Shown here one piece after another: positions 13,332-24,100 of a stretch of DNA of 64,000 nucleotides. The stretch comes from Dicaeum eximium (taxonomy: Eukaryota > Chordata > Aves > Passeriformes > Dicaeidae): the NCBI GenBank assembly GCA_013396995.1, contig VWZP01002200.1, positions 1,149,995-1,213,994 of the forward strand, given 5' to 3'. How positions within the stretch are numbered: the first letter of the stretch is position 1; each line of letters begins with the position of its first letter. The position numbers were made by a program, and so were the translations under genes. The notes under the pieces were generated by a model. It was not told where the DNA came from. It ran no database searches and worked only from the letters and a program-made list of their open reading frames with translations.

Positions 13332-14223
13332 TCAGTAGTAGGGCCCGAGCTTCTCGTAGCCTGAATAACTGGGCCACTCAGGAAAGAGGCCATAGGTGCA
13401 CCGAGGGCTCGCAAACGGGTCAAACGCACAGCCAAAGTCAGGAGCCTGTGGGGGACGGACAGCTTCCTGGGCAGACTTCAGTTCCGACCGTACGATCCTG
13501 TAATTTGTGCCCTTGTTGTTGTCCCAGTACACCTTCCCATTGCACTCAAAGGAAATGGCAAACTCGACTCTTTCGTGTGATTGAATTCCCTCAGGCAAGC
13601 TGATGTCAAAGGAAAACGTGTCCCGATCTGACCCTCCGTACGTATCCTTGACATACTGGCACGGGTGATCTACAAAGCTTTTCCACGTGTCAAACGTCAT
13701 CCGGATCTTCACCGTCTTTTCGAAAGCGAGGTTCTTCACCTTCACTGTTCCCACAATAGACTTCTCCTTTAGCATACAGTTTTCCAGAGAGACACAGTCT
13801 GTCTGGAGGCGGTTCCTGAAGTCCAGGTAGTCTGCAGAGGGCTGAGCGAAATCTAGGACAAAGCTGTCCTTCTCCACTGTTGTCAGACCCACGATGTTGT
13901 CTATCAGCTCTGTGATGTTGAAAGGAATATCTAGGGAATCTTCAAACTCTGAGAACACCTTCACCATTGTCAGGGCGAAGCCTCTGCTGTCTGCAAATGA
14001 CACCCTCTTCTTTGCTTTGTTGTGTGTGAAGGAGTTTGGTGCCTCTTCTGGTCCATTCAGGGCAGTCTTGCTGCTCAGCTGGATGCAGGGCCGCAGTGGC
14101 TTGCTTGGCTTTGGAGCAATTTTGCAGGCACACTTCTCTCTTCGCAAGGGCGAAGAGCACAGGTACAGCTGCATCGCCACGTCCACAGCCATTGCTTGCT
14201 TGTGAGGGAAATAGTCTAATACT
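13332..14223 (-). CDS. PPP1R3B coding exon 2
   Basis: This exon carries residues 5/6 to 301, including the RVxF motif and the whole CBM21 domain. On the minus strand the acceptor AG is at 14225-14224 after TTCTTCTTGTGTTCC. The first in-exon Met (Met16 of the spliced model, MAVDVAMQ) is the alternative start corresponding to the human protein. The frame stays open upstream to 14234, but that extension runs through the acceptor and is not expected to be translated. Confidence 0.92.
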
Positions 14224-17072
14224 CTGGAACACAAGAAGAAGGGTCAGCTGATGCCAGAAAAGCACTTTAATACAAATTTTGTCAGACAGTTGATATATCA
14301 CTTCCCCCCAGCCATCTCAAATAAGCTTGCTTCTTAATTAAAGGCAGGTACTTGCATGGTGTGATTTACAGACATGATGAGAAACACAAGTAGCAGCACC
14401 AGAGCCTGTTGTGCCCTTGAACAGCTCTTCCAACTGCTACAGGGAAAGTCACCCTTTGAAGGCACACATGCAGGCACTGTCCTACTAGGCTAGCAGTAAC
14501 AGGCTCCAGAGCATTTGCAATCCAAAGCAAAGCCCATGGCTCAATCCTGCCAATGCTCACAAAACCCCCCGATTATCAAGTTTCAATGCTGTGTAAAGCA
14601 GTATTCCTGCTGCCCTTTCCTCCCTCCAGGAGAAATTCTCCCTAGGGCTTCACAAGCTTTTGTAGGAGTAGGAACTCAGTTTGTCACAATACACAACTGA
14701 CTTCACCTCTCATAAAACCCCAGATGTCAGCCAAAAAGCACTCGTTCAGTTAAACTACACACTTTGCTCATCACTGTCCTCCAGAACTGCTCCATCCAAA
14801 GTGCCTCCAGCTAGTATTGTAAAGACAGCAACAGTCTGACACAGCAGCAGGGCACAGGCTTAGCCAACACTGCTCTGGAGCTTTCTTCCCTCTACTCCAC
14901 TTTAAAACAAATGTCAGCTCAGAAGGCACATCAGCCAGTTTTACCTCCAGCACAGAGTCCATACCTCAAGCCTCCACAGGGCTTGTGTTAAGCCCCTGGA
15001 AAACATCCACACAGCCACAGGGCTCTGCCAAACACAACTCACCTACTCAAGGTTCACTGACGCTTTGGAAACAAGTCATTCTCCCATAAGGAGAGGCCAT
15101 GTGCCCCTCCTCCAGGGATGCAGCACCATATCTCTCTCCATGCATCCATTGTAGGGCACTTGGACAGACGTAGCCCTGGAGTTGCCTCTGCAGCCAGGCA
15201 GCTCCTGGAACACTGCACCTATCGCCTCTGCCCTTACACTGGGTTCAGATGGATGGTTCTGGCACACTCTCTTTGGCCTGGCTCTGGATAAACTGCTGGA
15301 TGGATTTATCACACACATCGCCCTTAAGTCAACTGTACTGCAGCTGACTTTAAACACAGTATTCCCTTAATAAAAATCCTGCTTGGCAGCAGGCCAGGCT
15401 CCAAAGCTGCTCCCACCACACAGAGAGGGATGAGGCAGCAAAAGTAACAGTGACCACTGGCCTTGTGATGCAGCAGAGTTCTGGCTGCCAAAACCATGCA
15501 CAGCCAGCTCTAGTACTTAATTGCTGCTCCTGTGCCAAGAAAAAGCAAGGGCCACACTCTCCAATTCAGTGCTTTAACTCCCCACCCTAACACCAACACA
15601 GCAGCTCTGAGCAGGCTTTCACAGCATCCACTCTGCAAAGGTATCTGTTTATTCAGAGCACATGTGCCACGGCTTGCATCCCAACACACCCACCAGCCAG
15701 CCCCTCCTGCACTGCCTCCTTGCAGCTCAAGGGCAGCTGCACAAAACAGAGACCTCAGATCCACCTGTCTGCTAACACTATTCTGCTCATCTCTACCTGG
15801 TTTTGCCAAGTTTTTACTTGGCAAACATACACACTTTATATAGGTCATTTCCTCCTTTAAATTAATGCAGCTTCCAATGCTTCTTCTCTTACTTGGGTCA
15901 GTTTCATCTGCATTGCATCTTTGCCCAGGGAAATTTATTCAGCTGAATTCCTGTAACTTCTGAGATGCCAGGTTTCATAGTAAGCCTTGGTTATTCAGTT
16001 TTAGAATGAAGAGGCATAAAACACCCAGCCCAGCTGCCTAACTTGGAGCTTTTTTCCAAGCTAAAAACTATAGCAAAAGCTTTTTGTAACCAACTTTGAG
16101 TGTACCAACTTTGAGCCCTGTGCTTTTATGAACTGCCAGTTCATTTGATATCCCAGACAACTTTTTCTGCACTGGAGAGTCTGCTGATGCCCAGCTCTCA
16201 GCCAGAGGCAGGTTTCCCCTTTTGGGGCTGAGGAGGGTTGTCTTGAACGTCAGATGCTTTGGAGGTAGGAGCAGGAATAAAGTTTTAAGAGGTCATTCAG
16301 GAAATAAAGCTGTCGGAAGCAAGAAGTGCAGGGCAGGGAGCCCTGTGCAGGTACAGGGACCGATTCCTTTCTGTCGCCCTTTAAAAGGAGAACAAACTTG
16401 ACTCTGCCTCCAGACTTCGTCCCGTAGCTTTACCCTCTCCAGAAAAGGATGTCTGTCGTCACTCATTCCTCCCTCCTGCCATTCTACGAAGGAGAATTAA
16501 GCCAGAGCCAAGGAATTACTTACACCTCCCTTATCGAACCCTTTCGGTTGCCTATGCTCTGCTTCCCACGCTACCTGGGGACAGGTGACCGCTAGCACAG
16601 GGCTGGGCGTGCAGCACCCGCCGTGATAAAGCTCACAGCCTTGGCACGGCTGCAGCAGCGCTCGGTGGCTCCACACCCCCCGACCCGACCCGGGGCAGGC
16701 CGGGCCGCCCCGCGGGCCCAGCCCGCTTCCCTCCCACAGGCGTCTGCCCGGCGGGTCCACCCGCTGCAGCCCGCCCCCTCCGCACCGCCACACCCGGCAC
16801 AGGCAGCACAGCAGCGGCACAGCCCCGCGGAGGGGCAGCCCCGGGGCTACGGCTCCCGGCCCCGCCGGGGGGCTGCAGCAGCCGAGCCGCGGGATCCCGC
16901 TTTCCCCCAGGAACAGCACCGCGGCGGGGAGCGCCAGAACGGCTCCCGCACGCATGAGGAGACTGCGAAGCCGAGCAGGAGGGAGGGAGGCGGGCGGGGA
17001 AGGCGGAGGAGCAGCGTGAGCAGCGTCAGCGCCGGGGGTCGCGGCGGCGCGGCCGTACCTGGTGCAGTGCAT
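13332..17072 (-). CDS. protein phosphatase 1 regulatory subunit 3B (liver glycogen-targeting subunit G-L), two coding exons
   Basis: This scaffold protein binds PP1 catalytic subunit and glycogen, so that glycogen synthase is dephosphorylated and activated. Coding exons are 17072-17059 (ATG CAC TGC ACC AG, donor GTACGG) and 14223-13332 (acceptor after a pyrimidine tract ending TTCCAG). They give 301 residues ending GPYY. Visible parts: the PP1-binding RVxF motif RVSF at residues 78-81 inside KKRVSFAD; a CBM21-type carbohydrate-binding domain at about 127-250 with the typical YVKDTYGGSDRDTFSF block; and the C-terminus EWPSYSGYEKLGPYY, which in the liver form binds phosphorylase a. The PSKPLRPCIQLSSK block and C-terminus match PPP1R3B rather than PPP1R3C. 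Human PPP1R3B is 285 residues and starts near the internal Met16; here exon 1 adds an in-frame N-terminus. The spliced start is inferred, the large exon is certain. Confidence 0.93.
14224..17058 (-). other. PPP1R3B intron
   Basis: A GT-AG intron of 2835 bp on the minus strand separates the 14-nt coding exon from the main exon. The donor GTACGG is at 17058-17053 and the acceptor AG at 14225-14224. No other gene or recognisable repeat is visible inside; the part above about 16600 is GC-rich and belongs to the CpG island. Confidence 0.7.
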
Positions 17073-17400
17073 GGGGCCGGCCTGGCAGCACCGCCTCGCG
17101 CCGCGCGGCGATCCGCGCCGGCCTCTTAACAGCGCCCGGCCCCGCCCCACTGAGCCACAGCCAATCAGCGCGCTCCGAGCGCGGCCGCCCGGCACGCGAG
17201 GGAGCAGGGTCGGGCTGGTGGGCGGGGCCGCGGTGGGTCCTGAGGGGATGGACAGGGACGGGACAAGGACGGGACCGGGACGGGACAGGGACGGGAGAAT
17301 ACGCCCGTCGGGAGAGCTCTCTGAGCAGTGCCGGGGCTGCCGTGTGCGGGGACCTCGCCGAGCAGCCCCGCCGCTCCTCCACCCAACCAGCTCGCTGTGG
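16620..17400 (-). promoter_or_regulatory. CpG-island promoter of PPP1R3B
   Basis: About 0.8 kb of very GC- and CpG-rich sequence surrounds the first coding exon. On the minus strand, upstream of the ATG at 17072, there is an inverted CCAAT box (plus-strand CCAAT at 17161-17165), then a GC box (plus-strand CCCGCCCCAC at 17141-17150). No canonical TATA box follows; GTTAAGAGG lies at 17130-17122. This is a typical NF-Y/Sp1-type housekeeping arrangement about 70-95 bp before the start codon. The transcription start site itself is not determined. Confidence 0.7.
17257..17297. repeat. 11-bp GACGGG minisatellite
   Basis: The word GACGGG recurs at 17257, 17268, 17279 and 17290, an exact 11-bp period, giving about four units of a purine-rich minisatellite just upstream of the PPP1R3B promoter. 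Confidence 0.75.
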
Positions 17401-17490
17401 TAATGTGACAAGGTCTGTGTCAGGCGTCGGCTGCCCCCAGTCCCTCACTATCCGCCGGTTCCTGCGGCAGGTCGCTGTCCCTGTGTGTCC

Positions 17491-17960
17491 AGAATCAAAG
17501 AATCAATTTGGCTGGAAAAGACTTCTGAGATTATTGAGTCCAATCTGTGATCAAACCCACAATGTCAACTAAACCACAGCACTAAATGCCAGATCCAGTC
17601 TTTCCTTAAACACCTTGGGGACGGTGACTCCAACTCCCTGGGCAGCCCATTCCAATGTCTAACCACCCTTTCTGTGAAGAAATTCCTCCTAATGTCCAAC
17701 CTAGACCTCTCCTGATGCAGCTGGACACTATGTCCTCTTGTTCTGGCACTGGTTACCTGGGAGAAGAGGGTCCTTTCAGGTACATATAGACAGTGACTAA
17801 GATCTCCCCTGAGCTTTCTTTTCTCCGGACTAAACACTCCCAGCTCCCTCAGCCACTCCTCAAAGAACTTGTGTTCCAGACCCATCGCCTAAGTTGTTGC
17901 CCTTCTCTGGACCTGCTACCTCAGTGTCAATCCTGAGTTGAGGGGCCAAAGCTGAGAAGG
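17491..17960 (-). mobile_element. CR1 LINE, 5'-truncated 3' fragment
   Basis: The plus strand starts with the CR1 3'-end signature (AGAATCAAAGAATCA...GGCTGGAAAAGAC), so the element points to the minus strand. The minus-strand frame 17885-17565 translates to the conserved C-terminal end of CR1 ORF2, with RLDIRRNFFTERVVRHWNGL and the downstream LESPSPRCLRKDW block. It is a dead copy of about 470 bp lacking the endonuclease and most of the reverse transcriptase. The 5' break near 17960 is approximate. Confidence 0.88.
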
Positions 17961-20865
17961 GCAGAGTAGGCTTTCCAGGTGCCACAAGTAAGCAGCTAAA
18001 CCCATGGGAATATGCTCTTGAGACAGGAAAGCCTTTTTGGGACACCAATCTTCCTGTCTGAGCTGGCCCAGGGTGTTTGGGTGCTCAGGGCCAGGGGAGG
18101 AGGGTAACTCTCACAGCCATATCTTGTGGCCACAGCGCCAGAGCTGTGCTGGCCCTGGGTAGAAATCTCCAGAGGATACTCAAAAATCTGATTTCCAGAC
18201 AATATTTACAATGTGCAGTGGAAAAAAAAAAAAAAAAGCCTTTTTTTTGTAGAGGTGGCTTCTGTCCATGAGGAAAAAACACCAACAGGGTCTGGCTGGC
18301 AAAGAGATCAGCTCTGTGGGAGTCCCTATCCAGCACATGTGCAGAGCTGGAAAGGTGTTCCCAACATCCTGAAAACATCTGCCAGGTGAGTCGATGCTCT
18401 GTCATAGATTCCACTGCTTTGCAGGGCCAGCTGGGCCAAGGGGGCTTCCCAAGTGTCCTCCCACCTCCAGCTCCCATTTCTTTAGGCTGCTCCCAAGTCC
18501 ATGTCAGCACAGAGCCCTGTGTCCTCAATAATTTGGAAAGTGTGCATGGAGCTGGCCTCGCTCTCAGGGGAGTGGCTCTGTGGACAAATGCTGCCCCCAT
18601 GGGAAAGCAGCAGAGGCTGTAAAGCCTGCTGGAAGGTAGAGATGGTGCATTTACCTTCTCCCCGTGGTAGCAGTGAGGATACTTTTTGTGCCACATCTGG
18701 CCTCTAACTGCACAGCTGCAAGCAATGCTCTCTCTCACCTTCCTTACAAAGCAGAAAGCAGGTTTGAATGGAAACAAAACATTTGTTTTCCATTAACTTG
18801 TGGAAACAGACAGCTATTGTTAAAGCTGGAGGCTTCCTGCTGTAAGCTGCCATTTAAAAAACTTATTACTCTGCAGGGCAAAAGGGTTTTTTGGGGGGGG
18901 AAAAACCATGCTTTTTTGTTTCATAAAGTCTTCCTTGATAAAACCAATGGTAGAATTTAAAGCTGGGGAGAGAGAGCGGAAAGATGTATCCATTGCAGGA
19001 GTTTTGCAGATTTACAGTAATATTTCATATGCTGAGGGTATGGTGGGATTTTAGCATGTGTTACTTAATGACAGGGTTTACAGCAGAAATTAAGGGACCC
19101 ATGTTCAGATTTCCCCAGGAGACAGACAAGGGATAAGGTGAACATGGCCCATGGATCCCCTCCAGGGCTGCCTCCCCTTCTCCAGGCAAAGCCACTACAC
19201 CCTGGCTCAGCATCACTGGTGCAGAGAGGGTTTTGTGTGGAAGTGCTGGACTTAATGGCATGAGCCCCAAAACTGGTGGAAGCCTTGACCTGACTCACAC
19301 TTGTCACCACGAGTGGTCCACCACGAGTTTCTCCTGCGTGTTGCTGGCAGCTCAGGACCATGGAGGTGCCAAGGGACATGCTGGATTGCCTCTGTGCTGT
19401 GCGGGCTTTGCCCAGCCCCAGCCCGCAGCGCCAGGCACGGCATGCACATGAGGTGGCTCCGGGTGCATTTCTGCCCGTGTTTGCCTGAGCGGGGCAGGGT
19501 GTTGCACAACTGTGGCTCGTGTTTGCCCCTGAAGCAAAGGTAGGTGGACGTCTGGGCAGTGCATTGTGGCAGACTGTGGACACAGGCTCTTATCTCTGGG
19601 AAGCTGAGATAGTGGCTATATTTAGCTCAGCGCTACGGCCTTGCGCAGTGATCTTTGTGATTTCCCCACAGCTTTCCCCAAACCCCTCGTGCTTTGCAGA
19701 GGGATGGGAAGAGCTTGCTCCCTGGCATGAGGAGGAGGCTGCACGTTGCTTCTCTCTGGAGGAGTGTTGTAAGAACTAGTCCCATCCATGACAGACAGCT
19801 CTGGAAGGAAGGTCCCACTCTCCCATCATGTCTCACTTGGCTCTTCTTCCTCATTCAATGGGTATTTACCCCAGCACATCCTGGCACCTCTTGGATGCAG
19901 CCCTGCTGGTTTGCTGCCTGAGGGGAGGCTGAGCTTCTTCAACCTTCCAGAGAGGCCCTCCTTCCCTTGCCGTGCTCCCTTAAGAACCTCTCTACCAGCA
20001 GGCTTGAGTAGGTCCTCAGGGACCTTTCCTGGTCCTGCCACCTCCTCAGTGCCCTGCTGGAGACATGGGTGGATGGAGCATCTTCTCCTCCATGTTGGGA
20101 ATCTGCAGACTGCTGCTACAGCTCAGCTTCCCAGCAGCCAGCCAGTGGGCAGCCCCAGAAGGAAAGGGGAGAGGGGCCAAGAGTGTTGTGCAATGTGTCC
20201 ACACCACATCAGGCTGCAGGGCCAAGGCTCAAGGACGAGGGCTGTAAACCAGTGGAGTGGTTGATGTAATACGGAGCTGTGCAGGGGCTGCTGCCATGGG
20301 GCACCCCATCCCATGCCCTCTCCCAGATCAGCAGTCCTTTCCCACCCCTTTTAGGTTTCATGAGACTCAACAGTTGATGGGAAGAGACACAGTGAGCATC
20401 CTTGCTGATCAAGGGCAGAGCAGGGCTTGGCTACAGAGGCCAGCTGATCAATGTCTGCGCTTGCTGGCCAGCCAGTGCTAACAGCCCCTTGGCCAGCTAT
20501 GGCTAATGTGACAGAAAGCTGTAGGAAACATGGATTCCCTCACCATCAACTTGATAACTGCAATCAGCTTGGTAACTCTCACCATCATCTCTAAGTGTGT
20601 GCTGAAGCCTGATGTGTTGCTTGGGAGCTCCCTGTGCTCCCAGGCCCCAGTCTGGCTTCTCTAATGTCATAGAAAACACAGTTTCACCAAGGGACAGACT
20701 TGAGAAGTCCTACCAGGTGATGGGATTCCCCCTTTTTTTTTTCCATAGGTCTCAAACTCCTGTGTCTGTCCCAGGCAATTAAGCAAAAAGCATTAGATGG
20801 GCCCCAGTATCAAAGGAAATGCCACTCTTGGCTAAGGCTCTTGCCTGTGCTTTGGGGAGCTGTGC
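17961..20865. other. intergenic, no gene recognised
   Basis: No supportable exon. A 230-codon minus-strand frame at 18085-18777 has no domain or splice partners and crosses a homopolymer tract. A run of about 16 A followed by GCC and 8 T (18222-18248) could form a simple hairpin. Nothing else distinctive is seen. Confidence 0.5.
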
Positions 20866-21104
20866 TCCAGGGCAGAGGCCTCACTACTTCTCCTGTCCAG
20901 AAATGAGGAGTTGCTTCAATATACTGGCTGCAGGCCTGAGGTGGGGTATTTATCTTGGCATGGCTCCCATTGGATCTCGTGTGCACCAGGGCAGAGGCCC
21001 CACTGCTTCTCCTGTCCAGAAATGAGGAGTTGCTTCAATGTACTGGCTGCAGGCCTGAGGCAGGGTATTTATCTTGGCATGGCTTCCCTTGGATCTCGTG
21101 TGCA
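20866..21104. repeat. tandem duplication, two copies of about 119 bp
   Basis: The segment starting GGCAGAGGCC at 20871 recurs at 20990 with only a few substitutions (for example TCACTACTTC against CCACTGCTTC, ATACTGG against GTACTGG), and both copies end in GGATCTCGTGTGCACC. The offset is 119 bp. There is no third copy. It has no evident coding function, although the frame stays open through both copies in two frames, which is expected for a short duplication. Confidence 0.9.
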
Positions 21105-24100
21105 CCCATGGTCAAACACTCCAACGAGTGTGTACTCTGCCCGCTGAAGACCATGGCACCTGCCCTTCCAGGCCAACATGCTCAGCAAAGCTGGTGTGGG
21201 GCCAGATACAAAGCCTGGCCTGGTATCAGTGTGTGCTGTAGAGAAAGACTGGGTATTACAAAACTGTGGTTCTTAATATCAAAAATGCCCAACAAGACAG
21301 ACCTTAAAAATCATTGCAAAGAAAGGGAAATGATGGGGGAATGAATGAAGGCAAATTAGCCACAACAAATGCTTTAAGGAAAACTGCTACTTAGAGAGAA
21401 AAAAGGGGAATGGGCTTTCAGCAAAGGAAGAGCTCAAAGGGTAGCACAAGGAGACAGATGACAGTACAGAAACCAAATGATAGGCAGACAGAAACAACAA
21501 AGAGAGGAGTCTTTGCCTGGCATACAAGGTGCTTGTTGAAAATGTTATATCAGTGCTAAGGTGAGGCTGGGTACCAAGTAAAAAAAATCTTTTCTCCAGA
21601 GACTGGGACCCAAGAGGGGGTGAGTCCCTGCAGGAAGAGAATGGTACCTCCTGCTTTTTAAACATATATAATGTTATTTTCAGAGAGCAGCTTAAGGACC
21701 TTGATTTCCTGCAGTCTACAGAATTCATTCTCATCAGTGAGGTTCTGGAAAAATCACAGCAATAGAAAGGAGGTTGGTTGTCTGTCCCAAGATGGCACAA
21801 AGTGGTACAACAACATCCTTACTTTTTTTTTTTTTCTAGAGAGCCTCCCTTCCTCTAGTGAACATGCACTGTGAAAATGTCTGGCTTGACCTCCCAGAAA
21901 GTTTTCTTTGTTATGCTTCAGCTGTTGCAGATAAACATGCTGGTTTTCCATCCCTTCTGCTGTTTGAACACAGGACTACCTGGTTGTGCAGATACTATGT
22001 GTTTAAAAAAAGGCTGTAAACAGGAAGGAAGAAAGGAGCATAAAGACATAGCATGGACTAAAACCTCAAATCTTCCAAATTCCCCACGTGCTCCTGCAGG
22101 AGAGAGACAGCAAGGGCTGGGCTGGAGTGGAGAGAGTATGGAAAGGAATTTGGGCTGTTTCAGTGGATACACTGTGTGATTGCAAATCCAGAGGAATGCT
22201 CAGCTCCTCTGAGGCAGGCTGAATCAGCCCAGCTGCATTGACAGCTTGCCTTTTTCATACCATACAGGTATCCAACTGGCTAAACTTGAACCTGCTGTAG
22301 ATGCATAAGTTATGGTGAAGCAATATATATTTTAGCTTTGGTGCCCTACAAAGTTTGCAAACCTTATTTGGTGGAGCATTTGTCTTGGGAACTTGTATGT
22401 ATCCAGGCTTGGGGACTCAGAGGGCTTATCTTTGCACAAGAGGCTGAGCTTTGCCTGAAAGCCACTTGTATGCTGATGAAGGCTGGGGGAGAAAAAGCCA
22501 GACTGACGAGTGCATGAAGTTCTTGATGATAAATATGACCCTAAGCTCCTTTCAGGGGTTCATACCCTTCAGCTGAGCCTCTGAGTATCCAAGTTCTCTG
22601 CTGCTGGTCCATCCCCCTATGAAGCATTTTGTCTCATCTGAAGATTAGTGTCAGTGAAAGATGGGATCTGTTGCTTTCTGAACCTGCCTATCTTTGTGCA
22701 TTCACTATAGAGAGTCTGAAATTCAGCAGGAACAAAATGCCTGACTTTTAAACAGTATCCTGAGCAAGTGCCAAAGGCAATGTCAGTGGTAAAGGCAAAA
22801 GCTTAGGGTACTGGGGAAAGTCAGCTGAAGCTACTCCAGTCATCAGCCTTTGCATTTCTTGAAAATGTTTTTCAAGTGTAACCTGGACTTTTTATTTGGA
22901 AGTTTAATTTAATCCCGCGTGGGCAAAAGTTATTCAAGGATTTTTACCCAATTAACCAGAATCTTGAAGTTTCCTTCTTGCAGAAAACTAACTGTTAGCA
23001 AAAATTACCCCTCTCTGGGGATTGTGTACTTCTGAAGTTGCACAATAAATGCTACTAAGTAGGTACTTGAGATCCCAGTTTTGGAGCATACAAATGCCTC
23101 CAGTGTCTGCAGGTAGCTTGGCATTGCCTTGTCTCCTGAGTACTTAGGGTCCTGCAGAGACAGCTCTCTCCCTGCCTGATCTTACAACATCCAGCTAATC
23201 TCATCTCCACCGCACAGGATTATGCACAGTGACTTTGCACCACAGCAAGGACTTCTAAACTTGGATTGGATGAAGCAGAATTTAGGAAATGTGCCTGCAG
23301 ACAAGAGGCACACCCAGGGCAGGAATAACTCTAACGGGCTCTGGTGAGCAGGCTAACTATTCATAGGAAGGCTGCCTGTGTCTCTGGCTGGGGAGGAGGG
23401 AGGCAGGCCATCGAATGGGACAGTAAGCAGTGTTCCAGTGCTGACAGCTGGGAATAGCTCATGTCCCAAGCCCACAGAGCCTGCGAGCATTTTTATCTGT
23501 CTCTTTCAGCTCTCCTCCTCCTCTAGTCTTTGCTCATCTCATATTACTGATCTACCCAGCTTCCCTTCAGCAGCAGCTACTGGGACCCTCCTGTGGCTGA
23601 AAACCAGAGCAAGGAAAATGCAACCTCCTCCCAAAAGTAAGACAAACTGTGTGGTATCCCTCAAGTTTCCCTGAATGTTACTGATTCCTGAGCAGAAGAT
23701 AAAGTGCTGGAAAGTCAAGATGGTGCAGACACAGCAGGTGGTGAAAGAGAAGGTTTTTGGCTTTGTAAATAGGAGACCAGTTTATAGTGATTTGAATCCA
23801 GTGGCACCAGCAAAACTGTAAAAAACAGCAATAGCTGCGGGCTGCAGGAAAACCACGAAGTTGAAATAAATATTACGGTTCTGAAAGTTGCCACAAATAG
23901 GCTGGGAATTGTATTTGCTGACTTATTTATTCCTAATAAAGGAGAAAGAAATCTACAAGAGGTGAAATAGTGCATAGCAGCTAAACATCTTGGATTTTGA
24001 TTTTTTTCCCCTCCAGAACTGCAGTGATAACTTAGGTGTTTTTGCCCAAAAGCCAAATGCCACAATAGGCCATTTTGTGCAGTACCACTCCATCAAAACT

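Noticed and set aside
16497..17411. 304-codon minus-strand frame across the CpG island
   Set aside because: GC-rich chance frame; the real coding part on this strand is only the 14-nt exon at 17059-17072.
18222..18248. A-run/GCC/T-run hairpin
   Set aside because: A simple homopolymer palindrome, most likely a low-complexity or old poly(A) tail effect rather than a functional terminator.
18085..18777. 230-codon minus-strand open frame
   Set aside because: Runs through a poly-T/poly-A tract (a phenylalanine run) and has no similarity I recognise.
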